This document shows, piece after piece, positions 54,006 to 63,214 of a DNA stretch of 64,000 bases. How positions within the stretch are numbered: position 1 is the stretch's first letter; every line of letters begins with the position of its first letter. The stretch is taken from positions 469,825 to 533,824 of the forward strand of contig NZ_JAFMZK010000002.1 of the NCBI RefSeq assembly GCF_029105185.1, read 5' to 3'. The notes beneath the pieces are model-generated. The model had not been told where the DNA came from, ran no database searches, and was given only the letters and a program-made list of their open reading frames with translations. This DNA is from Aliiroseovarius sp. Z3. GTDB lineage: Bacteria; Pseudomonadota; Alphaproteobacteria; Rhodobacterales; Rhodobacteraceae. The position numbers were made by a program, and so were the translations under genes.

Positions 54006-54992
54006 ATGGTGTCGCTGATCAGGTCCCGCTGGGACACCCACTTTGGTGGCATTCTTTTGGTGTGCGTCATCGCCGCCGCTGCGACCTTTCTATCCGAACA
54101 TTACGGTGCGCCTGCGATGCTTTTTGCATTGTTGATCGGCATGGCGTTTCACTTTCTTTATGACGATCAGAAATTCACACCGGGGTTGGAGTTTTCCGCC
54201 AAAACGCTGTTGCGATTTGGGGTCGGCCTGTTGGGCCTACGCCTGAGCATTGGGGATGTGGAAAGTGTCGGGCTGGGCGCGGTGGGCGCCGTTGTCGGCT
54301 TTGTTATGGCGACACTGGCCTGCGGGGCGGTCCTGTCTTTTCTCTTTGGCCGCAAGCTGGCCTTTGGCCTGTTGGCGGGCGGGTCGGTGGCAATCTGTGG
54401 CGCCTCGGCCGCCCTTGCCATCACCTCGGTTCTGCCTGCGAAAGATGACCGTGAACAGGACACGCTGTTTGTCGTGATCGGCGTCACTGCCCTGTCGACC
54501 ATCGCGATGATTGCCTATCCTGTCCTGTTTCAGGCGCTCGGAATGAGCGATCTGGAAAGCGGATTTCTGATCGGGGCAACCATTCACGATGTGGCCCAGG
54601 TTGTTGGCGCAGGATATTCGATCAGTGACGAGGCGGGGGTGATTGCGACCTTCGTCAAGATGGTGCGCGTGGCCTTGTTGCCGGTGGTGATGATTGTGGT
54701 CATGGCGAGCTTTCGCGGCGCACAATCCCAGAAGATCACCCTGCCGTGGTTCCTTGTCATGTTTGTCGCGCTGGCGATTTTGACAAATACCGGGCTGGTG
54801 CCGCAGGTGATCATCAGTGCCATCGCCACCCTGTCCGGCTGGTGCCTGGTGATTGCGATTTCCGCCCTTGGGGTGAAAACCAGCCTTGCCACCATCCTGC
54901 GCGTCAAGCCCAGCTATGGCCTTATCCTTGTCGTCGAAACCCTCTTCCTTCTTGCGATTGCCGTGGCGTTTGTCATGTGCTTTGGCTTCTAA
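54006..54992 (+). CDS. cuyZ: Putative sulfite/sulfate exporter CuyZ (UPF0324/YeiH family)
   Basis: 328 residues with about ten membrane segments. LLRFGVGLLGLRLSIGDVE and SVAICGASAALAITSV match the UPF0324 (YeiH) family, now usually called putative sulfate exporters. IGATIHDVAQVVGAGYSIS is the other conserved block. In taurine and cysteate loci such proteins are proposed to export the sulfite freed by the lyase. AGGAG lies seven bases before the ATG. Confidence 0.8.
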   Translation: MVSLIRSRWDTHFGGILLVCVIAAAATFLSEHYGAPAMLFALLIGMAFHFLYDDQKFTPGLEFSAKTLLRFGVGLLGLRLSIGDVESVGLGAVGAVVGFVMATLACGAVLSFLFGRKLAFGLLAGGSVAICGASAALAITSVLPAKDDREQDTLFVVIGVTALSTIAMIAYPVLFQALGMSDLESGFLIGATIHDVAQVVGAGYSISDEAGVIATFVKMVRVALLPVVMIVVMASFRGAQSQKITLPWFLVMFVALAILTNTGLVPQVIISAIATLSGWCLVIAISALGVKTSLATILRVKPSYGLILVVETLFLLAIAVAFVMCFGF

Positions 54993-55015
54993 CCAACCCA
55001 TTGAAAGGACTTGAT

Positions 55016-55366
55016 ATGACCGAGATCAAACGTATGAAAAGCTCCGACCGGATGAGCCAGATCGTGACTTGCGGCGAGGTGATTTATCTCGCTGGCCAGG
55101 TGGCTTCGCCGGGTAGCAGCGTGACTGAACAAACCACACTCATCCTGGAACAGGTTGATAGCTTGCTGGCAGAGGCCGGTTCGGACAAAGAACACGTTCT
55201 TCAGGCGATCATCTGGCTTTCAGACATGGAAGGTTTTGCTGAAATGAATGCCGTTTGGGACAGCTGGGTTGCCCCCGGTCATGCGCCTGCACGCGCCTGC
55301 GGTGGCGCTGCTCTGGCCACGCCTGACTACAAGGTCGAGATCATTATCACTGCCCGGAAAAAGTAA
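55016..55366 (+). CDS. RidA-family enamine/imine deaminase
   Basis: 116 residues. VTCGEVIYLAGQVASPGSS and PGHAPARACGGAALATPDYK match RidA/YjgF, with the Arg of the active site in PARAC. RidA proteins hydrolyse reactive enamines such as 2-aminoacrylate. CuyA-type PLP lyases release exactly this intermediate, so the gene fits as a clean-up enzyme in the operon. It starts 24 bases after cuyZ. Confidence 0.85.
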   Translation: MTEIKRMKSSDRMSQIVTCGEVIYLAGQVASPGSSVTEQTTLILEQVDSLLAEAGSDKEHVLQAIIWLSDMEGFAEMNAVWDSWVAPGHAPARACGGAALATPDYKVEIIITARKK

Positions 55367-55747
55367 TCTGGTCAGGGCGGGCCGATGTGATATCGGAGCA
55401 TAGGAGGAAAGGAGTGTGGCTGTTTCGCGGTCGCCAAAACGCTGCGAGTGCGCACTCCACCCACCTTTATCAAACATTCCAAGTCCGCGTACCAAAGCCT
55501 GAACGCTCCAGAAGTCAGCTTTCCGTTTCGCAACGAACGTCGGTGACCGATTTGGCGACATGGATTATAGCTCCGAAAGGGGGGGTGCAGGTGCAAAGAA
55601 CGTCTGGTCTTGATCTTGCGACGTTCTTTCAAACTCAGTTGCTTGTGTATGTTTCCAATGCGATACACTTGTAAACGGCGGAGCAATTCTCGGCCATGCC
55701 TTGCCAACTTATTAATACAGGTTCGAATTCGGTCAGCTGCATGCCGG
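55367..55747. other. Intergenic region between ridA and the IS6 remnant
   Basis: About 380 bases with no gene that I can support. A frame at 55387-55674 has no family or ribosome signal. No IS terminal repeat was recognised. Confidence 0.4.
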
Positions 55748-56319
55748 TCAGGCAGTCATCTCGAGAGGATAATCATTCCAGAGATCGAAGGCATCGATAC
55801 GGGCATGGCGGTAGGATTTGGCGGAGAGGCGATAGCGGTGAGGGCGGAAGATGACATTGATCTGGTCGTGATGGGCAAGAAACCTCTGCGCCTGCCGGGG
55901 CGATTTGAACCACCCCATGATTTTCTCTCGTTTTCGGGTGGGGCGATGTGAGCCTTCGATCAGGTTGTTCAGACCCCCGTGCGCCCTGTGATCTGCATCC
56001 GGCGCAAGCGACTTGATCGGTTTGATATAGCTGCGCGATTTGTCTGTGATGACGACGCGCGGGTCACCGAAACGGTCAACCAGCCGCAGAAAGAAGCGCC
56101 GGGCCGGTCACGTTTGATACAGCCCGCGAAATGTTGGCCAAACCGGTTCACCCACTTGCGGACCGTCTCACGGCTGACCGTCACACCGCGCTCAGCCAAA
56201 AGATCCTCGACATCCGCCTTACTCAAAGAGAACCGATGGTGGGCCCAAACAGCATAGGCAATAATCTCACGCGGAAAACGGAGGCCTTTCAGGCGGGGCG
56301 TGTTCGGCGGAGTCTTCAT
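55748..56319 (-). pseudogene. Decayed IS6-family transposase
   Basis: The N-terminal frame (FPREIIAYAVWAHHRFSLSK, GVTVSRETVRKWVNRFGQHF) is typical of IS6. It breaks after HFAGCIKRDRP. The other frame continues with DPRVVITDKSRSYIKPIK, GGLNNLIEGSHRPTRKRE and SPRQAQRFLAHHDQ. About 45 residues with the first catalytic Asp are deleted, so the element is inactive. Confidence 0.8.
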
Positions 56320-56456
56320 GCTGCGCGGCTATCCGAAAACAAACGCACCAACAAGTTGGCAATGGCAATCATATCCACACGGCCAATCGGCTGTCCGGAC
56401 GATGTCGAACCACCAGACGGTCGGCCCAAACTATGTACCAAAGGATGAAACTTACC

Positions 56457-58400
56457 ATGACAGCTGAAGAGATCATTGCGCTTGTCGCGTCTTTGCTCGG
56501 CGGTGAGCCAGACGGCTCCACGTTCGAGACGATCCAGACTGCGCTTGAAAATCCTGCCTATGAGATGGAGATCGCACCGTGCGTTCGACCGATTGCGCCT
56601 TTCGAGATCGAAGGTGAAACGGTGATCTGCGGTACGCTCGAAGTCCCCGAAGACCATGACGCGCCGGACGGCAGGCAAATCACACTGAACTGGATCGTCT
56701 ACAAGGCTCATTCCCTTTCTCCTCCGCCGGACCCGGTTGTTTACCTCCACGGAGGACCCGGTGGCGGCACGGTTCGGACTGTTTATCTAGTGACTGATTT
56801 CTTCGACCTCCTTCGACAGCGCCGGGACATCATTACGTTCGACCAGCGCGGCGTAGACGCGAGCGCGCCGGAAGTGGACTGCTTCGGCACACTTGCCGAA
56901 AACCTCGACGCGTCCGTTTGAACCTTCGCGGGTGAAGGTGCCGGATTTGCCTGTGACCTTCGCCAGAGAATGCCTCGAGGAGCTTTCGGATCGCGGCATC
57001 GACATCACCAAATATAAAACGACACAGAACGCCCTTGATGTCGGCGTCCTGATGCAGGCCATGGATTATCCCGAATACAACATTTATGGTGTTTCCTACG
57101 GCACGAAGCTGACGCTGGAGATGATGCGCCAAGAGGTGCCGGGCGTGCGATCCTTCATCCTCGATGGCGTCGCCCCCCCACATGTGCCGACCTACAACAC
57201 GCTGATAACGCCCCCTGCCAGCGCAATTTTGAATACCTTCGCGCCGTGCGAACGCGATCCGGTCTGTAGCGAAGCCTATCCCGACATCACGGACCTCTTC
57301 GATTATATCGACGGGCGAAACGGACGTCGGTCGAATGCGTCAAACAAGATTTCCACCTATCTGCCGTTGATGGTGACCCAATTGGAAGAGAGCGATGTGA
57401 CCCTTGCGTCTCAGATGATGTCCGGCCAAATCCCGCCGGTCGCAACACCTGACTCGGTTGTGGTGCAGGCTCAGGCGCGCGGGGTCGGCGGGAACGAACT
57501 TGCCCCATTCAAGGCGTCGCAACCGCCGCAAAAGTCATCGATCTGCAGCAGCAGCATGTGCAGACCTCGATCATCCAGCTAGAGAGCGATCTTGCAACCG
57601 CGGCGGCGGATCTTGGTGTCGCCGAACTCTTCGATGACCTTCTGGGAGAGGCAGTATCGGGTCTGGTCACGCGGGAAGAGCGGTTAGAGGCTGGTCGCGA
57701 TTACCTGAATCTGCGGTTTGAAGAACCTGACCCTCTAAAGCTGGCATCGCTGATCGACGATAACTTTTCTGGACCTGAGGCCGGCCGGTTGCTGGCCCTG
57801 ATCGAAGCGATGAGCGCCGATGACGTGGCACGGGTTTTCGAATTTGTCGGTGTCGACAACCAGGCTTTGGAAAGTGCGGTCGAGGGTTCATTCGAAGTCA
57901 TGCTCTATGCCTGCCAAGAGGATTTCGTCGGGGACCACAATTCGACCGAAGGCTTCAACGCGGAAAACGCAGCTCTACCGTTCAGCGAAGCCTTTCTTGC
58001 TCAAACGGTGACTCCCCCGCCCGCCCTCTTCGCCGTCTGCGATGAGGTGTTCGACCCGGTCCCCAGAGACAGCTGGCTGGAACCGGTAGAAAGCGACAGG
58101 CAGGTTTTGATCCTCAACGGCGAAATCGACGGTCAAACCGACTTCAGTTGGGGCGCTAGGGCGGCAGAGACGCTTCCCAACAGCCTGAAGGGGCCCAATC
58201 CTTGTAGAGGTGCTATGGCTTCAGATGAGTTTATCCAGCTGCAGCTATTGGCCTACATTAGATTCCTACTTGGCCAAACTCGCCGCAATGCCGCATGTCA
58301 TTCGATGAATAAGCGCATTGCAGCGCATCCGTTCGATCCTACTGTTTGCTGTCCGCGAAGATTCTCCGGGGCAGGTCAGGTCAAACCCCTGAGCGTTTGA
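56457..58400 (+). pseudogene. Frameshifted alpha/beta hydrolase, tripeptidyl aminopeptidase type
   Basis: Three reading-frame pieces of one gene. Piece 1 (56457-56921) has the oxyanion motif VVYLHGGPGGGTVR and DQRGVDAS. Piece 2 (from 56893) has the nucleophile NIYGVSYGTKLTLE. Piece 3 (from 57558) has the Asp region LILNGEIDGQTD but no catalytic His, as the C-terminus is replaced. Frames are 0, +1, 0. The intact family is exported TAP-like peptidases; no signal peptide remains. Inactive. Confidence 0.75.
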
Positions 58401-58434
58401 ACCAACGAAGTCGGATCCCACTTTTTCGAGACCA

Positions 58435-58525
58435 AACAGGAAACGCGCCCCGTAGGACGCGCTTCAATGTGGTGCTTCTTCGAGCTTGTTAACGGCTCGA
58501 CCGCGAATTCTGAACAATCCGAGTG
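58435..58525 (-). ncRNA. Predicted tracrRNA
   Basis: An anti-repeat at 58488-58516 matches the array repeat in all but about three positions. On the minus strand it reads 5' to 3' into a terminator hairpin (58440-58465): GAAGCGCGTCC, a TACG loop closed C-G (UNCG tetraloop), then GGGCGCGTTTC. The order anti-repeat then hairpin is that of tracrRNA. It is transcribed away from cas9. The exact ends are unknown. Confidence 0.8.
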
Positions 58526-58607
58526 TTGCACGGCGTCGCCACACTTTCAAGTTGCAATCACTTCTTTCGTTTAAGAGACTTGCCGGAATTGCACGTAGGG
58601 GGACAAA

Positions 58608-61600
58608 ATGCGCTTAGGTCTGGATATCGGCACCAATTCAATCGGCTGGTGGCTTTATGAAACCGACGGAAACGAGGCGAATGCCCGTATCATCGGGGTA
58701 ATATCCGGTGGTGTGCGCATCTTCGCGGATGGGCGCGATCCGAAATCCGGGGCCTCGCTGGCGGTTGATCGCCGGGCCGCCCGCGCCATGCGCCGCCGCC
58801 GCGACCGGTATCTGCGCCGCCGCGCTGCGCTGATGAAGGTTCTGGCCAATGCGGGGTTGATGCCTGCGGACCCGGAGGAGGCGCGAAAGCTGACTGCCCT
58901 CGACCCCTACGAACTTCGCACGAAAGGGTTGGATGAGGCCCTGCCACTGACCCATCTGGGCCGCGCGCTGTTTCACCTTAACCAGCGGCGTGGGTTCAAG
59001 TCCAACCGCAAGACGGATCGCGGCGACAACGAGAGCGGCAAGATCAAGGATGCCACCGCCCGGCTCGATCAGGCGATCATGGCCAGCGGCGCCCGTACCT
59101 ATGGCGAATTCCTGCACATGCGTCGTGAGCGTGCGACCGACCCGCGCCAAGTGCCCTCGGTGCGCACTCGCCTGTCGGTCGCCAATCGGGACGGGCCGGA
59201 CGGCAAGGAAGAAGCCGGCTACGATTTCTACCCGGACCGGCGACACCTGGAGGAGGAGTTTCATAAGCTCTGGGCCGCGCAGGCCGGGGTCCACCCGGAC
59301 CTGACCGACGATCTGCGCGATCTGGTTTTCGAGAAGATTTTCTATCAGCGTCCTCTGAAAGAACCGAAAATTGGGCTGTGTTTGTTCACTGCCGAGGAGC
59401 GCCTGCCCAAAGCTCACCCGTTGACCCAGCGCCGCGTGCTCTACGAAACCGTGAACCAGTTGCGCGTGACGGCGGATGGGCGGGAGACCCGACCGCTGAC
59501 TCTGGAGGAGCGTGACCAGATCATTCATGCGCTGGATAACAAGAAGCCTACAGCGTCGTTGAAATCCATGGCCATGAAGCTGCCCGCTCTGGCGAAAGTG
59601 CTGAAACTGCGCGACGGCGAGCGGTTCACGCTGGAAACCGGCGTTCGGGATGCCATCGCCTGCGATCCGGTCCGGGCGTCTCTCTCGCACCCCGACAGGT
59701 TCGGCCCGCGTTGGTCCACGCTGGACGGCGATGCGCAATGGGAGGTGATCGCGCGCATCCGCAAGGTCCAGAGCGAGGCGGAACATGCCGCGCTGGTGGA
59801 GTGGCTGACGCAAACCCATGCACTCGACCGCGACCACGCCATGGCGACCGCCAACGCCCCCTTGCCCGAAGGCTACGGACGGCTGGGGCTGACCGTTACC
59901 ACCCGCATACTGGAAAAGCTGGAGGCGGAAGTCGCCACTTACGCGGACGCCGTCGCGGCCTGTGGCTGGCACCATTCGGACCAGCGCACGGGCGAATGCC
60001 TTGATCATTTGCCCTATTACGGCGAGGTGCTGGACCGGCACGTCATCCCCGGCACCTATGATGAAAACGACGATGAGGTGATGCGCTATGGCCGCATCAC
60101 CAACCCCACCGTGCATATCGGGTTGAACCAGCTTCGGCGGTTGGTGAACAAGATCGTCGAGATCTATGGCAAGCCCGACCAGATCGTCGTGGAACTGGCG
60201 CGGGAGTTGAAGCAATCCGAGCAGCAGAAAAAGGACGCGATGCGGAATATCCGCGAGGCGACGGATGCGGCGAAGAAGCGGAGTGAGAAGCTAGTGGGGC
60301 TGGGGCTGGAAGACAATGGCCGTAATCGAATGCTCCTGCGGCTTTGGGAGGATCTGAACCCCGATGATGCGATGCGGCGGTTCTGCCCCTATACGGGCAA
60401 GCGCATCAGCGCCGCGATGATCTTCGATGGCTCCTGCGATGTGGATCATATCCTGCCCTATTCACGCACGCTGGACGACAGCTTTGCGAACCGGACGCTC
60501 TGCCTCAAGGAAGCCAACCGGAACAAGCGCAACGACACACCTCATGAGGCCGCTCGGAAGGGCGTTCTGGACTGGGACGCTATCGAGGCCAACCTGAAGA
60601 ACCTGCCGGACAACAAACGCTGGCGCTTTGCTCCCGATGCGATGGAGCGGTTCGAGGGCGAAAACGACTTTCTCGACCGGGCGCTGGTCGATACCCAGTA
60701 TCTCGCCCGGATTTCCCGCACCTATCTGGACACGCTCTTTACCGAGGGTGGCCATGTCTGGGTTGTCCCCGGACGCCTGACCGAGATGCTACGCCGACAC
60801 TGGGGCCTGAACTCGCTGCTCAGCGATGCCGGGCGCAGGGCGGTCAAGGCCAAAAACCGCACCGACCACCGGCATCACGCCATTGACGCCGCCGTGGTGG
60901 CCGCGACCGACCGCAGCTTGCTTAACCGGATCAGCCGCGCGGCTGGTCAGGGTGAAGAGGCGGGCCAGTCCGCCGAACTCATCGCCCGTGACACGCCGCC
61001 GCCTTGGGACGGGTTCCGCGACGATTTGCGCGTTCAGCTCGACAAGATGATCGTCAGCCACCGCGCCGATCACGGCCGCATCGACCGGGACAGCCGTAAA
61101 CAGGGTAAAGACAGCACCGCGGGACAGTTGTATCAGGAAACCGCCTATTCCATCGTCGATGACACGCATGTTGCGAGCCGGACCGATTTGTTGAGCGTCA
61201 AGCCTGCACAGTTGCTGGACGAACCCGGCCGTAGCGGCCAAATCCGCGACCCGCAATTACGCAAGGCGTTGCGTGTGGCGACCGCCGACAAAACCGGGAA
61301 AGACTATGATATGGCATTGCGCGATTTCGCGACCAAGCCCGGCCCCTATCAAGGCATCCGCCGCGTGCGGATCATCAAGCCCTTGCAGGAACAGGCGCGG
61401 ATACCGGTGCCCGCCGTTGATCCGATCAAAGCCTATCAGGGCGGCAGCAACCATTGTTTCGAGATTTGGCGGCTTCCCGACGGCAAGATCGAACCTCAGG
61501 TGATTACGACTTACGAGGCTCATACGCTTGACGTCCATAAGCGACCTCACCCGGCAGCAAAACGCCTTTTGCGCGTCCACAAGGGCGACATGGTGGCGCT

Positions 61601-61829
61601 GGAACGGGACGGGCGAACGATTGTTGGTCATGTCCAGCAAATGCACATTAAAAATGGACTGTTCATCGTTCCCCATAACGAAGCAAACGCAGATGCTCGA
61701 AATAGCGACAAATCCGACCCGTTCAAGTGGATTCAGATAGCGGCACGTCCCGCAGTCGAGGCCGGTGTCCGCCGTGTCTCGGTCGACGAAATTGGTCGGC
61801 TTCGGGACGGCGGTCCACCACCCCACTGA
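58608..61829 (+). CDS. cas9: Cas9 nuclease, type II-C
   Basis: 1073 residues, the compact II-C size. RuvC-I is LGLDIGTNSIGWWL with D6. The Arg-rich bridge helix is ARAMRRRRDRYLRRRAAL. RuvC-II has E529 in VVELAREL. The HNH domain has H614 in DVDHILPYSRTL. RuvC-III has H757 and D760 in DHRHHAIDAAVV. All catalytic residues are present, so the enzyme looks active. The C-terminal PAM-recognition domain cannot be read for its PAM. AGGGGG precedes the ATG. Confidence 0.97.
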   Translation: MRLGLDIGTNSIGWWLYETDGNEANARIIGVISGGVRIFADGRDPKSGASLAVDRRAARAMRRRRDRYLRRRAALMKVLANAGLMPADPEEARKLTALDPYELRTKGLDEALPLTHLGRALFHLNQRRGFKSNRKTDRGDNESGKIKDATARLDQAIMASGARTYGEFLHMRRERATDPRQVPSVRTRLSVANRDGPDGKEEAGYDFYPDRRHLEEEFHKLWAAQAGVHPDLTDDLRDLVFEKIFYQRPLKEPKIGLCLFTAEERLPKAHPLTQRRVLYETVNQLRVTADGRETRPLTLEERDQIIHALDNKKPTASLKSMAMKLPALAKVLKLRDGERFTLETGVRDAIACDPVRASLSHPDRFGPRWSTLDGDAQWEVIARIRKVQSEAEHAALVEWLTQTHALDRDHAMATANAPLPEGYGRLGLTVTTRILEKLEAEVATYADAVAACGWHHSDQRTGECLDHLPYYGEVLDRHVIPGTYDENDDEVMRYGRITNPTVHIGLNQLRRLVNKIVEIYGKPDQIVVELARELKQSEQQKKDAMRNIREATDAAKKRSEKLVGLGLEDNGRNRMLLRLWEDLNPDDAMRRFCPYTGKRISAAMIFDGSCDVDHILPYSRTLDDSFANRTLCLKEANRNKRNDTPHEAARKGVLDWDAIEANLKNLPDNKRWRFAPDAMERFEGENDFLDRALVDTQYLARISRTYLDTLFTEGGHVWVVPGRLTEMLRRHWGLNSLLSDAGRRAVKAKNRTDHRHHAIDAAVVAATDRSLLNRISRAAGQGEEAGQSAELIARDTPPPWDGFRDDLRVQLDKMIVSHRADHGRIDRDSRKQGKDSTAGQLYQETAYSIVDDTHVASRTDLLSVKPAQLLDEPGRSGQIRDPQLRKALRVATADKTGKDYDMALRDFATKPGPYQGIRRVRIIKPLQEQARIPVPAVDPIKAYQGGSNHCFEIWRLPDGKIEPQVITTYEAHTLDVHKRPHPAAKRLLRVHKGDMVALERDGRTIVGHVQQMHIKNGLFIVPHNEANADARNSDKSDPFKWIQIAARPAVEAGVRRVSVDEIGRLRDGGPPPH

Positions 61830-61888
61830 ACCGGATTCGCGCGAATCGAAAAAAGATGCCATCCTTCCAAGGGCTTGGAGGGTAAGGT

Positions 61889-62800
61889 ATGGACCAGATC
61901 GTGGATATCGCCACGGACGGGCGGCATCTGTCGCGCGAACGGGGGTTCCTGAAAGTCAGCGAGGGCACCGAGGAAATTGGCCGTATTCCGCTGGACCAGA
62001 TCGCCGGGGTAATCGTCCATGCTCATGGTACCACATGGTCCACTTCGCTGCTGACGGAACTGGCGGATCGCGGGGCCCCCGTTGTTCTTTGTGGATCCAA
62101 CCACGCACCGCGCTCCGTTCTCCTGCCCCTTGAAGGGCACCACGCTCAGGGTGCCCGTCTCCGTGCCCAGTGGCAGGCCAAGACTCCGCTCATGAAACAA
62201 GCCTGGAAGCAGGTTGTGATCTCCAAGATCACCATGCAGGCCGCCGTGTTGGAGGCCATGGGGGAAGTCCACGCCCCCGTCGCCATGCTCAAGCGCAAGG
62301 TTACCAGCGGCGACAGCACCAATGTCGAAGCCCAGGCCGCCCGCTACTACTGGCCCCGGATGATGGGCGAGGATTTCCGGCGGGATCGGACAGCACCTGA
62401 CCTCAATGCGCTCCTGAACTACGGCTATACCGTCCTGCGCGCCGCCACCGCGCGTGCCGTCGTTGCTGCCGGGCTGCACCCCACTATCGGATTGCACCAT
62501 TCCAACCGGGGCAATGCTTTTGCCCTGGCCGACGACCTGATGGAACCCTTCCGCCCGCTTGTCGATTGCTGCGTTCGCGGCCTCTCTGCCCGCAATGGAG
62601 CGCAAGTGGATACCGAGGCGAAACAGACCCTGGCCCGGCTCATCGCACTCGATTTGCCTCTGGGGGATGGTTTGACACCGGTTTCCGTCGCGCTCGGCAA
62701 ACTCGCCGTTTCTCTGGGGCAGAGTTTCGAGCTCGGAACCCTGAGCCTCGCTCTGCCGGCGCCACCCGATGCGCTCAACCTTGCGGGGCTGGGGTCATGA
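61889..62800 (+). CDS. cas1: Cas1 integrase, type II
   Basis: 303 residues. E147 in NVEAQAARYYW, His203/204 in GLHHSNRGNAF and D215/D216 in LADDLMEPFRP are the metal-binding residues. With Cas2 it inserts new spacers. It starts 59 bases after cas9 and overlaps cas2 by four bases. No cas4 or csn2 follows, consistent with II-C. Confidence 0.96.
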   Translation: MDQIVDIATDGRHLSRERGFLKVSEGTEEIGRIPLDQIAGVIVHAHGTTWSTSLLTELADRGAPVVLCGSNHAPRSVLLPLEGHHAQGARLRAQWQAKTPLMKQAWKQVVISKITMQAAVLEAMGEVHAPVAMLKRKVTSGDSTNVEAQAARYYWPRMMGEDFRRDRTAPDLNALLNYGYTVLRAATARAVVAAGLHPTIGLHHSNRGNAFALADDLMEPFRPLVDCCVRGLSARNGAQVDTEAKQTLARLIALDLPLGDGLTPVSVALGKLAVSLGQSFELGTLSLALPAPPDALNLAGLGS

Positions 62801-63141
62801 CCGCCGCCCCCGCCTTTCTTTCTGGATACCGGATCATGTGGATACTCGTGATGTTCGACCTGCCCACCGACACCAAGCCGCAACGCAAGGCCGCTACGGA
62901 TTTCCGGAATTTCCTGCTGGACGAGGGGTTCGAGCGTAGCCAGTTTTCGGTCTATGCGCGGTTCGTTAATGGTAAGGAAGCCTTCCACACCCGCGTAACC
63001 CGGATCGAGCGGCATCTGCCCGACAAGGGGGACATTCAGATCCTCAACTTCACCGACCGGCAATATCGTGATATTGTGCATTTCTCGGATCAGGGTCGAA
63101 GAGCGGCCCGGAAGAATCCGGAGCAACTGGTGCTGTTTTGA
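62797..63141 (+). CDS. cas2: Cas2
   Basis: 114 residues. MWILVMFDLPTDTKPQRKAA is the Cas2 signature with the beta-1 Asp, followed by FLLDEGFERSQFSVYARF. Cas2 holds the Cas1 dimers together during spacer capture. ATGA overlap with cas1 fixes the start. Confidence 0.96.
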   Translation: MTAAPAFLSGYRIMWILVMFDLPTDTKPQRKAATDFRNFLLDEGFERSQFSVYARFVNGKEAFHTRVTRIERHLPDKGDIQILNFTDRQYRDIVHFSDQGRRAARKNPEQLVLF

Positions 63142-63214
63142 TGAAAATTGTTCAGATTGCCTCACCCGTCCTCTACCAAAACCTCTGTTGTTTCAGAGGT
63201 TTGGAAGAGGATCG

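Noticed and set aside
58638..60215. Long open frame on the minus strand opposite cas9
   Set aside because: It is a GC-driven shadow of the cas9 frame with no domain, no start signal and no known family.
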